A stretch of 35,156 bases of DNA. It comes from Bacteroidales bacterium (GTDB lineage: Bacteria > Bacteroidota > Bacteroidia > Bacteroidales > UBA12077). The position numbers were made by a program, and so were the translations under genes. Location: the NCBI GenBank assembly GCA_021108325.1, contig JAIORB010000077.1:1-35156 (forward strand). Reading direction: 5' to 3'. The notes beneath the pieces were generated by a model. That model was not told the DNA's origin. It made no database searches and saw nothing but the letters and a program-made list of their open reading frames with translations. Shown one piece after another: positions 28,076-35,156 of this stretch. The stretch's first letter is position 1, and each line of letters opens with the position of its first letter.

Positions 28076-28104
28076 AAAAGGCTCTTAAAAAAAGAGCCTT
28101 TTTT
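28076..28104 (+). terminator. Intrinsic terminator after dnaA
   Basis: An 11-bp stem AAAAGGCTCTT (28076-28086) with its complement (28092-28102), loop of five A, followed by more T. It starts 7 bp after the dnaA stop. Confidence 0.9.
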
Positions 28105-28297
28105 ATTACTAGCCTCTCTCCTTTGCACAGTCCTTTAACTCTAGAATATTTTTTGTTTTTCACTTCAATTATATCTTTTAAAAGAAAATTATTAAGTAAA
28201 ATAAAATCTGCACAGAACAACTATCTAAAGTCGGTTACAAATCACGATGTTTAATAATTTTTTATAATTTTACTTCTTATAAATCATTTATTACACT

Positions 28298-29077
28298 TTG
28301 AGAATTAAAGATTACATACAATCATTTTTACTTTTTTTTCTATTTATTATTATAGGACTTCAGTATTCATGTCAAGAAAAATATAATAACAACATTATGT
28401 TATTTGCAGCTGGAGGCTCTATACTTCCAACCAACGAGGTTTGCGATTCTTTCACATCAATTTATAAGATAGAAACTGAAAGAAACTTTGCTGCTTCAGG
28501 GGTATTAGCCAGGCAGATTAAAGCCGGTGCCGAGGCTGATATTTATATCTCAGCAAACAAACAATGGATTGATTTTTTATGTGATAATGAATTATTAATT
28601 GAAAATTCTGTTTCGGAATTAGCTAAAAATAAACTTGTTGTAATTTGTCCAAAAAATAACGAAGTCAATCTTAATTTCACAAAAGAATTTGATATTAAAT
28701 CAGCAATACACGATAAAATTTCAATGGGTGATCCAAAATATGTTCCGGTTGGCAAATATGCAAAACAAGCACTTGATTCTCTGGACTGGTATAATCAAAT
28801 ACGTACTAATATTATTTTAGCAAAAGATGTTACATCAGTTTTACATTATGTAGTGTTAGGTGAATGCGATTGGGGAATTGTATATTATTCTGAAGCCATA
28901 AAATCAAATAAAGTAAAAATTGCTTATGAGATTCCACAAGAATTATATGATCCGATTATTTTTTATATTGCACTCTTAAATGAAAATTATAATGTTCAGA
29001 AGTTATATCATTATTTTAAAAGCGAAACATCCAAAAAAAATTTGAATAAATACGGATTTATTACTGATAATTTATAA
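28298..29077 (+). CDS. modA: Molybdate ABC transporter binding protein ModA
   Basis: Periplasmic molybdate/tungstate receptor. The 259 residues begin with a lipoprotein-like signal (LLFFLFIIIGLQYSC, Cys25, a loose lipobox), then the family motifs LFAAGGSILP, FAASGVLARQIKAGAEADIYISA, KLVVICP, MGDPKYVPVGKYAKQAL and WGIVYYSEA. The start is TTG at 28298: no in-frame ATG lies upstream and the first internal ATG is inside the mature protein, so TTG is needed to keep the signal peptide. A run of eight A is at 29033-29040 near the 3' end. modB follows after 6 bp, so modA opens the mod-xdh operon. Confidence 0.93.
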   Translation: MRIKDYIQSFLLFFLFIIIGLQYSCQEKYNNNIMLFAAGGSILPTNEVCDSFTSIYKIETERNFAASGVLARQIKAGAEADIYISANKQWIDFLCDNELLIENSVSELAKNKLVVICPKNNEVNLNFTKEFDIKSAIHDKISMGDPKYVPVGKYAKQALDSLDWYNQIRTNIILAKDVTSVLHYVVLGECDWGIVYYSEAIKSNKVKIAYEIPQELYDPIIFYIALLNENYNVQKLYHYFKSETSKKNLNKYGFITDNL

Positions 29078-29083
29078 TCTAAT

Positions 29084-29767
29084 ATGTTTAGTTCAGAAGA
29101 AATATCAGTCATTTTTTTGACCTTGAAGGTTGCACTAACAAGCACTTTACTAACATTGCCATTAGCGGTTTGGTTAGGCTGGATTCTTGCCAGAAAAAAC
29201 TTTGCAGGAAAATTTTTGGTAGAAGGATTGGTAAATATTCCTTTAGTTGCTCCGCCTGTTGTAACGGGTTATTTATTATTAATCATATTAGGCAAAAACG
29301 GAATTATTGGCCATTGGCTTTATGAAACTATAGGTATAAAACTGGCATTCAATTTTGCAGCATTGATTATTGCTTCGGTTGTGGTTTCACTTCCACTAGC
29401 CGTTCGAAATACGAAATCGGCATTCGAGTTGGTTGATCCTAATTATGAAAAAGCATCCAGTTCGTTGGGAGCATCAAAAACCAGTACATTTTTCAGGGTT
29501 TATTTACCATTGGCATTCCCTGGAATTTTAAGTGGTGCTGTTTTAGCTTTTGCACGTAGCCTGGGAGAATTTGGTGCTACGATTTCATTTGCAGGAAATA
29601 TATTGGGAAAAACACAAACTATTGCCTTAAATGTATATTCCAATATGCAAATTCCGGGCAAAGAAATGCAAGTAACCCGGCTTGTAATCATTTCTGTAAT
29701 TATTTCACTTTTAGCCATTATTGCATCAGAATACCTGAATAAAAAGAAAAAATATTTTGTACGATGA
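29084..29767 (+). CDS. modB: Molybdate ABC transporter permease ModB
   Basis: Inner-membrane channel of the molybdate importer. The 227 residues are full length with about five to six helices. Family marks are NIPLVAPPVVTGYLLL (about 51-66), the EAA-type coupling loop EKASSSLGASKTSTFFRVYL (about 126-145), and ARSLGEFGATISFAGN. Its stop overlaps the modC start by 4 bp (ATGA), showing translational coupling with the ATPase. Confidence 0.96.
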   Translation: MFSSEEISVIFLTLKVALTSTLLTLPLAVWLGWILARKNFAGKFLVEGLVNIPLVAPPVVTGYLLLIILGKNGIIGHWLYETIGIKLAFNFAALIIASVVVSLPLAVRNTKSAFELVDPNYEKASSSLGASKTSTFFRVYLPLAFPGILSGAVLAFARSLGEFGATISFAGNILGKTQTIALNVYSNMQIPGKEMQVTRLVIISVIISLLAIIASEYLNKKKKYFVR

Positions 29768-30942
29768 TTATCAGATTCGAATCGGTTGAACATAAATTGG
29801 AAAATAATCATTTTAGCTATGATTTTCAGACAGATAGTCCTATAACCGGAGTTTTTGGTCCTTCAGGTGCAGGAAAAACTACTTTATTCAATTTGTTGTC
29901 AGGAGTTGACACACCAAAAAAAGGTAAAATAAAGCTCGATTCTGAGGTTTTAGTTGATATAGAACAAGATCATATAATACAAGGTAAAAACCGAAATATT
30001 GGCTATGTTTTTCAAGAAAATTACCTGTTTCCACATCTTTCTGTAAAAAAGAATTTATTATATAGCAAACCTTATATCAAAAGTAAAACCCAATATATTT
30101 CATTTGAAGATATTGTAAGTCTTTTGGATATTGTTCCTTTGCTTAATAAAAAGCCAAGACAGCTTTCAGGTGGTGAGCGACAAAGGGTTGCTATTGGAAG
30201 AGCTCTTCTATCCCAACCCAGATTACTTTTACTCGATGAACCATTCTCGAATGTTGATTGTTCTAAAAGAAAACAAATTATTTCGTATTTACTTAGAATC
30301 AATAATCATTTTCAAATTCCAATGGTTATTATAAGTCATCATTTAGAAGATATTTTGAAACTAACACGCAAAATAGTAATTATTGAAAATGGTAAATCGA
30401 CAGCTTCAGGTGATGCTTTTACGATAATAAAAAATGGTGAAAAACCAGAATTGGTTCGACCTAAAAAATTTCAAAACACTTTTGAAGTTACATTTAAAAG
30501 TTTTAATCAAACAGAAAATATTTACAATCTTATATTAAATCAAATTGTTGAAATTAAAGTCTCAAATCATTCCAGACTTTTAAATAAAGATATTAAACAA
30601 GGAACCAGAATTCAATTAAGCCTCAGACCTATAGATGTTGCACTGAGCCTTGAAAAACAAAAGGGAACAACAATACAAAATCAATTGAAAGGAGTCGTAA
30701 AACAAATTATTCATAATTATGAAGCTATTTTTTGTGTTGTAAATTGTGGATTTGAATTATTTGTGGAAATATCGCAAGGAATAATAAATAATTTATATCT
30801 GCACGAAGGACAAGAAATATACTGCCAGATTAAAGCTAACGATTTTGATGTGGTTCATGTTTACGATGAAATCGGAACGAGAAAAAATAAAACTGAATTA
30901 ATTCAGAAATATTCTGAATCTACTGAATTAACTATAAATTAG
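29764..30942 (+). CDS. modC: Molybdate ABC transporter ATP-binding protein ModC
   Basis: ATPase of the molybdate importer. The 392 residues have Walker A GPSGAGKTT (32-40), Q-loop YVFQENYLFPH, signature LSGGERQRVAIGRALL (134-149), Walker B LLLLDEP with Asp158/Glu159 and switch His192. The C-terminal 160 residues contain a TOBE/Mop-type region (about 315-370, NQLKGVVKQIIHNYEAIFCVV), which in relatives binds molybdate and regulates transport. It is slightly longer than E. coli ModC (352). Downstream xdhA begins after 29 bp, tying molybdate supply to a molybdenum enzyme. Confidence 0.95.
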   Translation: MIIRFESVEHKLENNHFSYDFQTDSPITGVFGPSGAGKTTLFNLLSGVDTPKKGKIKLDSEVLVDIEQDHIIQGKNRNIGYVFQENYLFPHLSVKKNLLYSKPYIKSKTQYISFEDIVSLLDIVPLLNKKPRQLSGGERQRVAIGRALLSQPRLLLLDEPFSNVDCSKRKQIISYLLRINNHFQIPMVIISHHLEDILKLTRKIVIIENGKSTASGDAFTIIKNGEKPELVRPKKFQNTFEVTFKSFNQTENIYNLILNQIVEIKVSNHSRLLNKDIKQGTRIQLSLRPIDVALSLEKQKGTTIQNQLKGVVKQIIHNYEAIFCVVNCGFELFVEISQGIINNLYLHEGQEIYCQIKANDFDVVHVYDEIGTRKNKTELIQKYSESTELTIN

Positions 30943-30971
30943 AAAAATCTGAAATTTATTAACTTTTTATT

Positions 30972-32375
30972 ATGATAACATTCATTCTAAATAATAAATT
31001 AATCCAAACTGAAAATCACCCGGGAACTACCCTACTCGATTTTATTCGTTACGAAATGAATTTACCGGGAACGAAGATTGGTTGTAGAGAAGGCGATTGC
31101 GGTGCCTGTACAGTTCTGGAAGGAATACTCGAAAATAATAAAGTAAAATACAAAAGCATTGTTTCTTGTTTAACTCCTATAGGAAATGTGCATGGAAAAC
31201 ATATTGTTACCATCGAAGGAATAAATATGAAAGAACTGACTTTGGTTCAGAATGCTTTTGTTGATCATGCAGCCACACAATGCGGTTTTTGTACACCGGG
31301 ATTTGTGATGTCGCTTACCGGTCACAGCCTTTCTGAAAAGCCATCTGATAAAGAAAAAGCTATAGCTTCAATTAGTGGAAATATATGTCGATGTACCGGA
31401 TACAAATCCATTGAAAAAGCTGCTGAAAGTATTTCTGAATTGCTAAAAATAAAAGATATTAATAACCCAATAAAGTGGTTAGTCGATAATAAACATTTAC
31501 CGGAATATTTTCTTGAAATCGGAAAAAGATTGAATGAAATCGAAAAGAACCAATTTGAATCAACTGATAACGAACTAATTATTGGCGGTGGAACAGATTT
31601 AATGGTTCAAAAACCGGAAGAAATTGCAGAAACGGATATCAATTTATTTTACAACAGAAAAGACCTGAAAGGAATAAGAAAAGAAAAAGAATCAATTATT
31701 ATTGGTTCTGCTTCTAACGCCAGTGAAATAATGAAATCATCTTTGATGAAGGAATATTTTCCGGATATAAAATCTCATTTTAAATTAATTTCATCGGAAC
31801 AAATCCGTAATATGGGAACTATTGCAGGAAATTTTGTTAATGCTTCACCAATTGGCGATTTAAGCATCTTCTTTCTGGCTTTAAATGCTGATATCATTTT
31901 AAAAGAATCAAAAACTACACGAAGGTTACCTCTAAAAGATTTCTTTTTAGATTATAAAAAACTGAATCTTCAAAAAAACGAATACATTGAATCAGTTGTT
32001 ATTCCAATTCCAAAAAATAGATTTTATTTCAATTTCGAAAAAGTTAGTAAACGAACACATTTAGATATTGCCAGCGTAAATACAGCAATTTATTTACAAT
32101 TAAAAAATGATATGATTGAAGCATGTACTATGTCTGCTGGCGGTGTAAGTGCTGTACCAAAATATTTAAGTAATACATCAACTTATTTGATTGGTAAAAA
32201 AATTACCAATGGAACGATTATTAAAGCAAATGAAATAATTCAGGAGGAGATCTCTCCTATTAGTGATGTTCGCGGAAGTGCAGAATATAAACGATTGTTA
32301 TTGCGACAATTACTTTTTGCACATTTTATAAAATTGTTTCCTGATAATATTTCCTTAAATGAATTATTAAGCTAA
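30972..32375 (+). CDS. xdhA: Xanthine dehydrogenase small subunit (2Fe-2S and FAD domains)
   Basis: Electron-transfer half of a xanthine-dehydrogenase-type enzyme. The 467 residues match bacterial XdhA. N-terminal plant-type 2Fe-2S ligands are Cys38, 43, 46 and 66 (GCREGDCGACTVLEG); the second cluster uses Cys104, 107, 139 and 141 (CGFCTPG...CRCTGY). The FAD domain follows with IIGGGTDLMV (203-212) and GTIAGNFVNASPIGD (282-296), and a CO-dehydrogenase flavoprotein C-terminal domain (about 345-450). All eight Fe-S cysteines are present. It precedes the molybdopterin subunit by 12 bp. Confidence 0.95.
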   Translation: MITFILNNKLIQTENHPGTTLLDFIRYEMNLPGTKIGCREGDCGACTVLEGILENNKVKYKSIVSCLTPIGNVHGKHIVTIEGINMKELTLVQNAFVDHAATQCGFCTPGFVMSLTGHSLSEKPSDKEKAIASISGNICRCTGYKSIEKAAESISELLKIKDINNPIKWLVDNKHLPEYFLEIGKRLNEIEKNQFESTDNELIIGGGTDLMVQKPEEIAETDINLFYNRKDLKGIRKEKESIIIGSASNASEIMKSSLMKEYFPDIKSHFKLISSEQIRNMGTIAGNFVNASPIGDLSIFFLALNADIILKESKTTRRLPLKDFFLDYKKLNLQKNEYIESVVIPIPKNRFYFNFEKVSKRTHLDIASVNTAIYLQLKNDMIEACTMSAGGVSAVPKYLSNTSTYLIGKKITNGTIIKANEIIQEEISPISDVRGSAEYKRLLLRQLLFAHFIKLFPDNISLNELLS

Positions 32376-32387
32376 ACGACGATTACT

Positions 32388-34640
32388 ATGAAAAATATAG
32401 ATTCAAAAAATCACGTTACGGGCAAATCTGTTTATGTAGATGATATTCCTGTTCAGATAAGAACATTATTTGGAGCTGTTTTTGGTTCACCCAAAGCACA
32501 TGGTAAAATTATCAATCTTGATTTATCAGAAGCAGAATCATTAGAAGGAGTTGAAAAAATATTTACTTATAAAGATATCCCCGGGAAAAATCAGATTGGT
32601 GGTATAATAGAAGATGAGACCTTATTTGCTGAAAACGAAGTTGATTTCATAGGACAACCAATTGCATTTATTGTAGCTAAAAATGAGATAATTGCACGAA
32701 AAGCAGTAAAACTTATTAAAATTGATATTGAAGAACTGGAAGTTATTACTGACCCCAGAGAAGCTCAAGAAAAAGGACATTTATTGACACCTCCCAGAAC
32801 TTTTAAAATGGGCGATATTACCAATGAATGGTCAAAATGCGATTACATTTTTGAAGGAAAAGTTGAAAACGGTGGACAGGAACATTTATATATAGAAACA
32901 CAAAGTTCTTACGCTTATCCAATGGATAATGGAAGTATAAAAATTCATTCATCAACACAGGGAGCTACATTGGTTCAAAAAATTTCTGCTCAGGTTTTAG
33001 GTTTATCAATGCATCGAATTGAAGTTGATGTAGCACGATTGGGTGGAGCTTTTGGAGGAAAAGAGGATCAGGCAACAGCGTATGCTTGTATGGCTGCATT
33101 AGCAGCATACTTATTACAAAAACCTGTTAAAATAGCCTTGCATCGCCTAGACGATATGCAGATGACAGGAAAACGCCATCCTTATAGTTCTGATTTTAAA
33201 ATTGGCTTAAACAAGGATTACAAAATTCTTGCTTTCAAAACCACAATGTACCAGAATGGCGGTGCTGCAAATGACTTATCACCGGCTATTATGGAACGTA
33301 CCTTGTTTCATTCAACTAATGCCTATTATATTCCAAATACGGAAGTTACCGTTTATAGTTGCAAAACTAATCTGCCACCAAACACAGCATTTAGGGGATT
33401 TGGGGGACCACAGGGAATGTTTGTAATAGAAGCCGCAATAGCTAAGGCAGCTTGTCAGTTAAACATTCCAACAAGCGAAATTCAGAAGAAAAATTTTATT
33501 AAAGAAAACGATGAATTTCAATACGGTCAAATCGCTGAAAATGCAAATATTGATCATTGCTACAAAACGGCTGACAAGACCTATCGTATTGAACAGATTG
33601 AGCAGAAAATACAAGAATTCAATTCAAAAAATACAAATTATAAAAAAGGTATGGCAATAATGCCAATTTGTTTTGGTATTTCATTCACTAAAACTCCTAT
33701 GAATCAAGCAAGAGCTCTTGTTCATATTTATCAGGATGGAAGTATCGGTATTAGTACCGGTGCTGTTGAAATGGGGCAAAGTGTTAACACCAAAATGATT
33801 CAGGTAGCAGCATCCGTTTTTTCTATTAATACGGAAAGAATAAAACTCGAATCAACCAATACAACTCGTGTTGCCAATACATCACCAACTGCTGCAAGCT
33901 CAGGGGCTGATTTAAACGGAAATGCTTTACGAATTGCCTGTAATACCCTTCTTGAAAGATTAAAAGGAACTGCAGCAAAAATGCTATCGTGTGATATTTC
34001 AGAACTTAGCATTGAGAATGAAACAATAATTCGGAACAATAAAAAAACTGAGATTTTTTGGGAACAATTGATAGAAACGGCATTTTTAGATCGGGTTTGT
34101 CTTACTGAGAATGGCCATTATATTACACCAATCATTCATTTCGATAAAACCAAAGAGAAAGGCCATCCCTTTGCATACCATGTTTATGGAATAGCTATTG
34201 TAACAGTTACTTTAGATTGTATTCGCGGAACCTACGAATTCGATGATGTAAAAATCGTTCACGATTTTGGAAACTGCATGAATACAATTATCGATCAGGG
34301 ACAAATTGAAGGTGCTGTTGTACAAGGCATTGGCTGGATGACTATGGAAGAGCTATCTTACGCTAAAGATGGCAGATTATTGTCAAATAGCTTATCCACT
34401 TATAAAGTACCGGATATTTATTCTGTCCCTAAAAATATTGATATTACAGCCTTAAAAACTGAAGGACCGGAACTGGCTTTATTAAGATCAAAAGCAATTG
34501 GAGAACCACCGTTCATGTATGGAATTGGAGCCTACTTTGCATTAGCTAAGGCAATAAATGCATTCAATCCTAACTATAAAATTGAATTTGATTCACCACT
34601 AACTCCCGAAAAAGTTTTAATGAGATTGTATCAAAAATAA
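32388..34640 (+). CDS. xdhB: Xanthine dehydrogenase molybdopterin-binding large subunit
   Basis: Molybdenum-cofactor subunit that hydroxylates hypoxanthine and xanthine toward urate. The 750 residues are close to bacterial XdhB. Active-site motifs: GGAFGGKED with Glu226 (equivalent to bovine Glu802), NTAFRGFGGPQG with Arg336 (bovine Arg880) and GEPPF with the catalytic-type Glu706. These purine-binding residues favour a true purine hydroxylase over an aldehyde oxidase or CO dehydrogenase. No XdhC insertion-factor gene follows; the next gene is on the other strand, so it must lie elsewhere or be absent. The end abuts a heptamer repeat array. Confidence 0.94.
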   Translation: MKNIDSKNHVTGKSVYVDDIPVQIRTLFGAVFGSPKAHGKIINLDLSEAESLEGVEKIFTYKDIPGKNQIGGIIEDETLFAENEVDFIGQPIAFIVAKNEIIARKAVKLIKIDIEELEVITDPREAQEKGHLLTPPRTFKMGDITNEWSKCDYIFEGKVENGGQEHLYIETQSSYAYPMDNGSIKIHSSTQGATLVQKISAQVLGLSMHRIEVDVARLGGAFGGKEDQATAYACMAALAAYLLQKPVKIALHRLDDMQMTGKRHPYSSDFKIGLNKDYKILAFKTTMYQNGGAANDLSPAIMERTLFHSTNAYYIPNTEVTVYSCKTNLPPNTAFRGFGGPQGMFVIEAAIAKAACQLNIPTSEIQKKNFIKENDEFQYGQIAENANIDHCYKTADKTYRIEQIEQKIQEFNSKNTNYKKGMAIMPICFGISFTKTPMNQARALVHIYQDGSIGISTGAVEMGQSVNTKMIQVAASVFSINTERIKLESTNTTRVANTSPTAASSGADLNGNALRIACNTLLERLKGTAAKMLSCDISELSIENETIIRNNKKTEIFWEQLIETAFLDRVCLTENGHYITPIIHFDKTKEKGHPFAYHVYGIAIVTVTLDCIRGTYEFDDVKIVHDFGNCMNTIIDQGQIEGAVVQGIGWMTMEELSYAKDGRLLSNSLSTYKVPDIYSVPKNIDITALKTEGPELALLRSKAIGEPPFMYGIGAYFALAKAINAFNPNYKIEFDSPLTPEKVLMRLYQK

Positions 34641-34654
34641 ATTCCAAATTTTGG

Positions 34655-34702
34655 ATTTCAAGTTTCAAATTAACATAAAATTTGAAACCTGAAACTAGAA
34701 AC
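34655..34702. repeat. Heptamer-period inverted repeat filling the xdhB/caspase convergent gap
   Basis: TTTC words at period 7 (34656, 34663) face GAAAC words at 34684, 34691 and 34698. A 16-bp stem with one mismatch forms between 34656-34671 and 34679-34694 around a 7-base loop. It starts 15 bp after the xdhB stop and ends 12 bp before the caspase-family stop. Confidence 0.8.
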
Positions 34703-34713
34703 TATCTATACAT

Positions 34714-35156
34714 CTATTTCAATCTCCACGACTGCCAGGTATTTTCAACATCGATACTTACATTTATTTTTGGGTTTTGCTCTTTGTTGTTTACCACCGA
34801 TTTCCTGTTTACCTGTGTATTTATATAATCACCAAGTTCTTTGTACGAAACCTCCCCCTTGGTTTCCTGGATCTTTTTAAGCAGGAAGTAGGTAAATAAA
34901 CCGTGTTGTTCTTCTTCGTAAGGATGAGCGGTTTGGCTACCCGATACAGCTGAAAATATTACAAGATTTCCTTTTAAGACTCCGGCTTTTGGTGCAATTC
35001 TTACACCACGACCGGAAGCAAGCATACCATCACGCGATCCACCGCTAAAACAAGCATCCAAAAATACAGTTACCTGTTGCGAAGGATATTCTGTAAGCTT
35101 GGCATATAGTTCATCTACTTTTATTGCCGTGCGGCTACGCGACGATGTTCCGTCTA
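34714..35156 (-). CDS. Caspase-family (peptidase C14) protein, C-terminal part (5' end outside window)
   Basis: The frame is open to the window edge, giving 147 residues of the C terminus. It contains the catalytic Cys in VFLDACFSGGSRDG, a following beta-strand LVIFSAVSGSQTAHP with a substrate-binding type Ser, HGLFTYFLLKKI, and a terminal segment with YINTQVN. The catalytic His (usually in a GHG motif) would lie upstream, beyond the edge, so activity cannot be judged. Start, any signal peptide and other domains are unseen. Such proteins in Bacteroidota often carry TPR, WD40 or PEGA-type repeats. It is convergent with xdhB. Confidence 0.88.
   Translation of the reverse strand, partial: DGTSSRSRTAIKVDELYAKLTEYPSQQVTVFLDACFSGGSRDGMLASGRGVRIAPKAGVLKGNLVIFSAVSGSQTAHPYEEEQHGLFTYFLLKKIQETKGEVSYKELGDYINTQVNRKSVVNNKEQNPKINVSIDVENTWQSWRLK

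Noticed and set aside
29033..29040. A8 run in modA as a second slippage site
   Set aside because: It lies close to the C terminus; slippage would change only the last dozen or so residues, and no useful alternative product results.
29500..29811. Minus-strand 103-residue frame over modB/modC
   Set aside because: Antisense to conserved ModB; no start signal or recognisable product.
34714..35061. A complete small gene starting at the TTG at 35061
   Set aside because: That TTG is an internal Leu codon just before the DACFSGG motif; the frame continues upstream to the window edge.

Overview
The window is A+T-rich chromosomal DNA from a member of the Bacteroidota, probably Bacteroidales/Marinilabiliales-like (this rank is inference). 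Evidence: promoters of the Bacteroidota type (TTTG, about 19 nt, TAnnTTTG) before ligA and rpsF; almost no Shine-Dalgarno sequences; long Bacteroidota-style SecA, LptD and MlaD; DUF4465 and DUF6913 proteins. I see 28 protein genes, 26 complete and one cut by each window edge. I see no rRNA, tRNA, insertion sequence, prophage or CRISPR array.

Layout. 1-3420 (minus): ABC importer of the BtuFCD/FecBCD type for a metal chelate or corrinoid (ATPase cut by the left edge, permease, binding lipoprotein). 3595-6865: a hybrid histidine kinase with a periplasmic amino-acid-type binding domain, then a convergent DUF4465 surface lipoprotein that may belong functionally with the importer. 7005-12772 (plus): ligA, a DUF6913 gene, dapA, and a lipoprotein pair (LpoB-like and COG3014). 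12827-18569 (minus): secA, ferritin, dnaX. 18781-19866 (plus): rpsF-rpsR-rplI. 20025-26299: ridA, a pabA/trpG-type amidotransferase, lptD, a periplasmic amidase and an MCE/MlaD protein. 26636-28069: dnaA behind a 336-bp A+T-rich spacer. 28298-34640: modA-modB-modC-xdhA-xdhB, which reads as one transcription unit joining molybdate uptake to a molybdenum hydroxylase. 34714-end: C-terminal part of a caspase-family protease (minus).

Most genes are ordinary housekeeping and envelope genes. The unusual signals lie in small sequence structures. (1) dnaX has a 10-A run exactly at the end of domain III, and a one-base slip either way gives a stop within 2-5 codons, so a short gamma-like product is predicted. 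(2) An 18-bp perfect palindrome (TCCCGA-N6-TCGGGA) occurs three times, once inside the histidine kinase reading frame as part of an in-frame insert of about 22 codons. (3) Five spacers carry 7- or 8-bp-period repeats in inverted arrangement, all at gene 3' ends; two fill convergent gene junctions that lack a normal terminator. (4) rpsR and rplI have clear GGAGG ribosome binding sites in a genome region that otherwise lacks them. No wholly new gene system is evident; these are the points worth testing.
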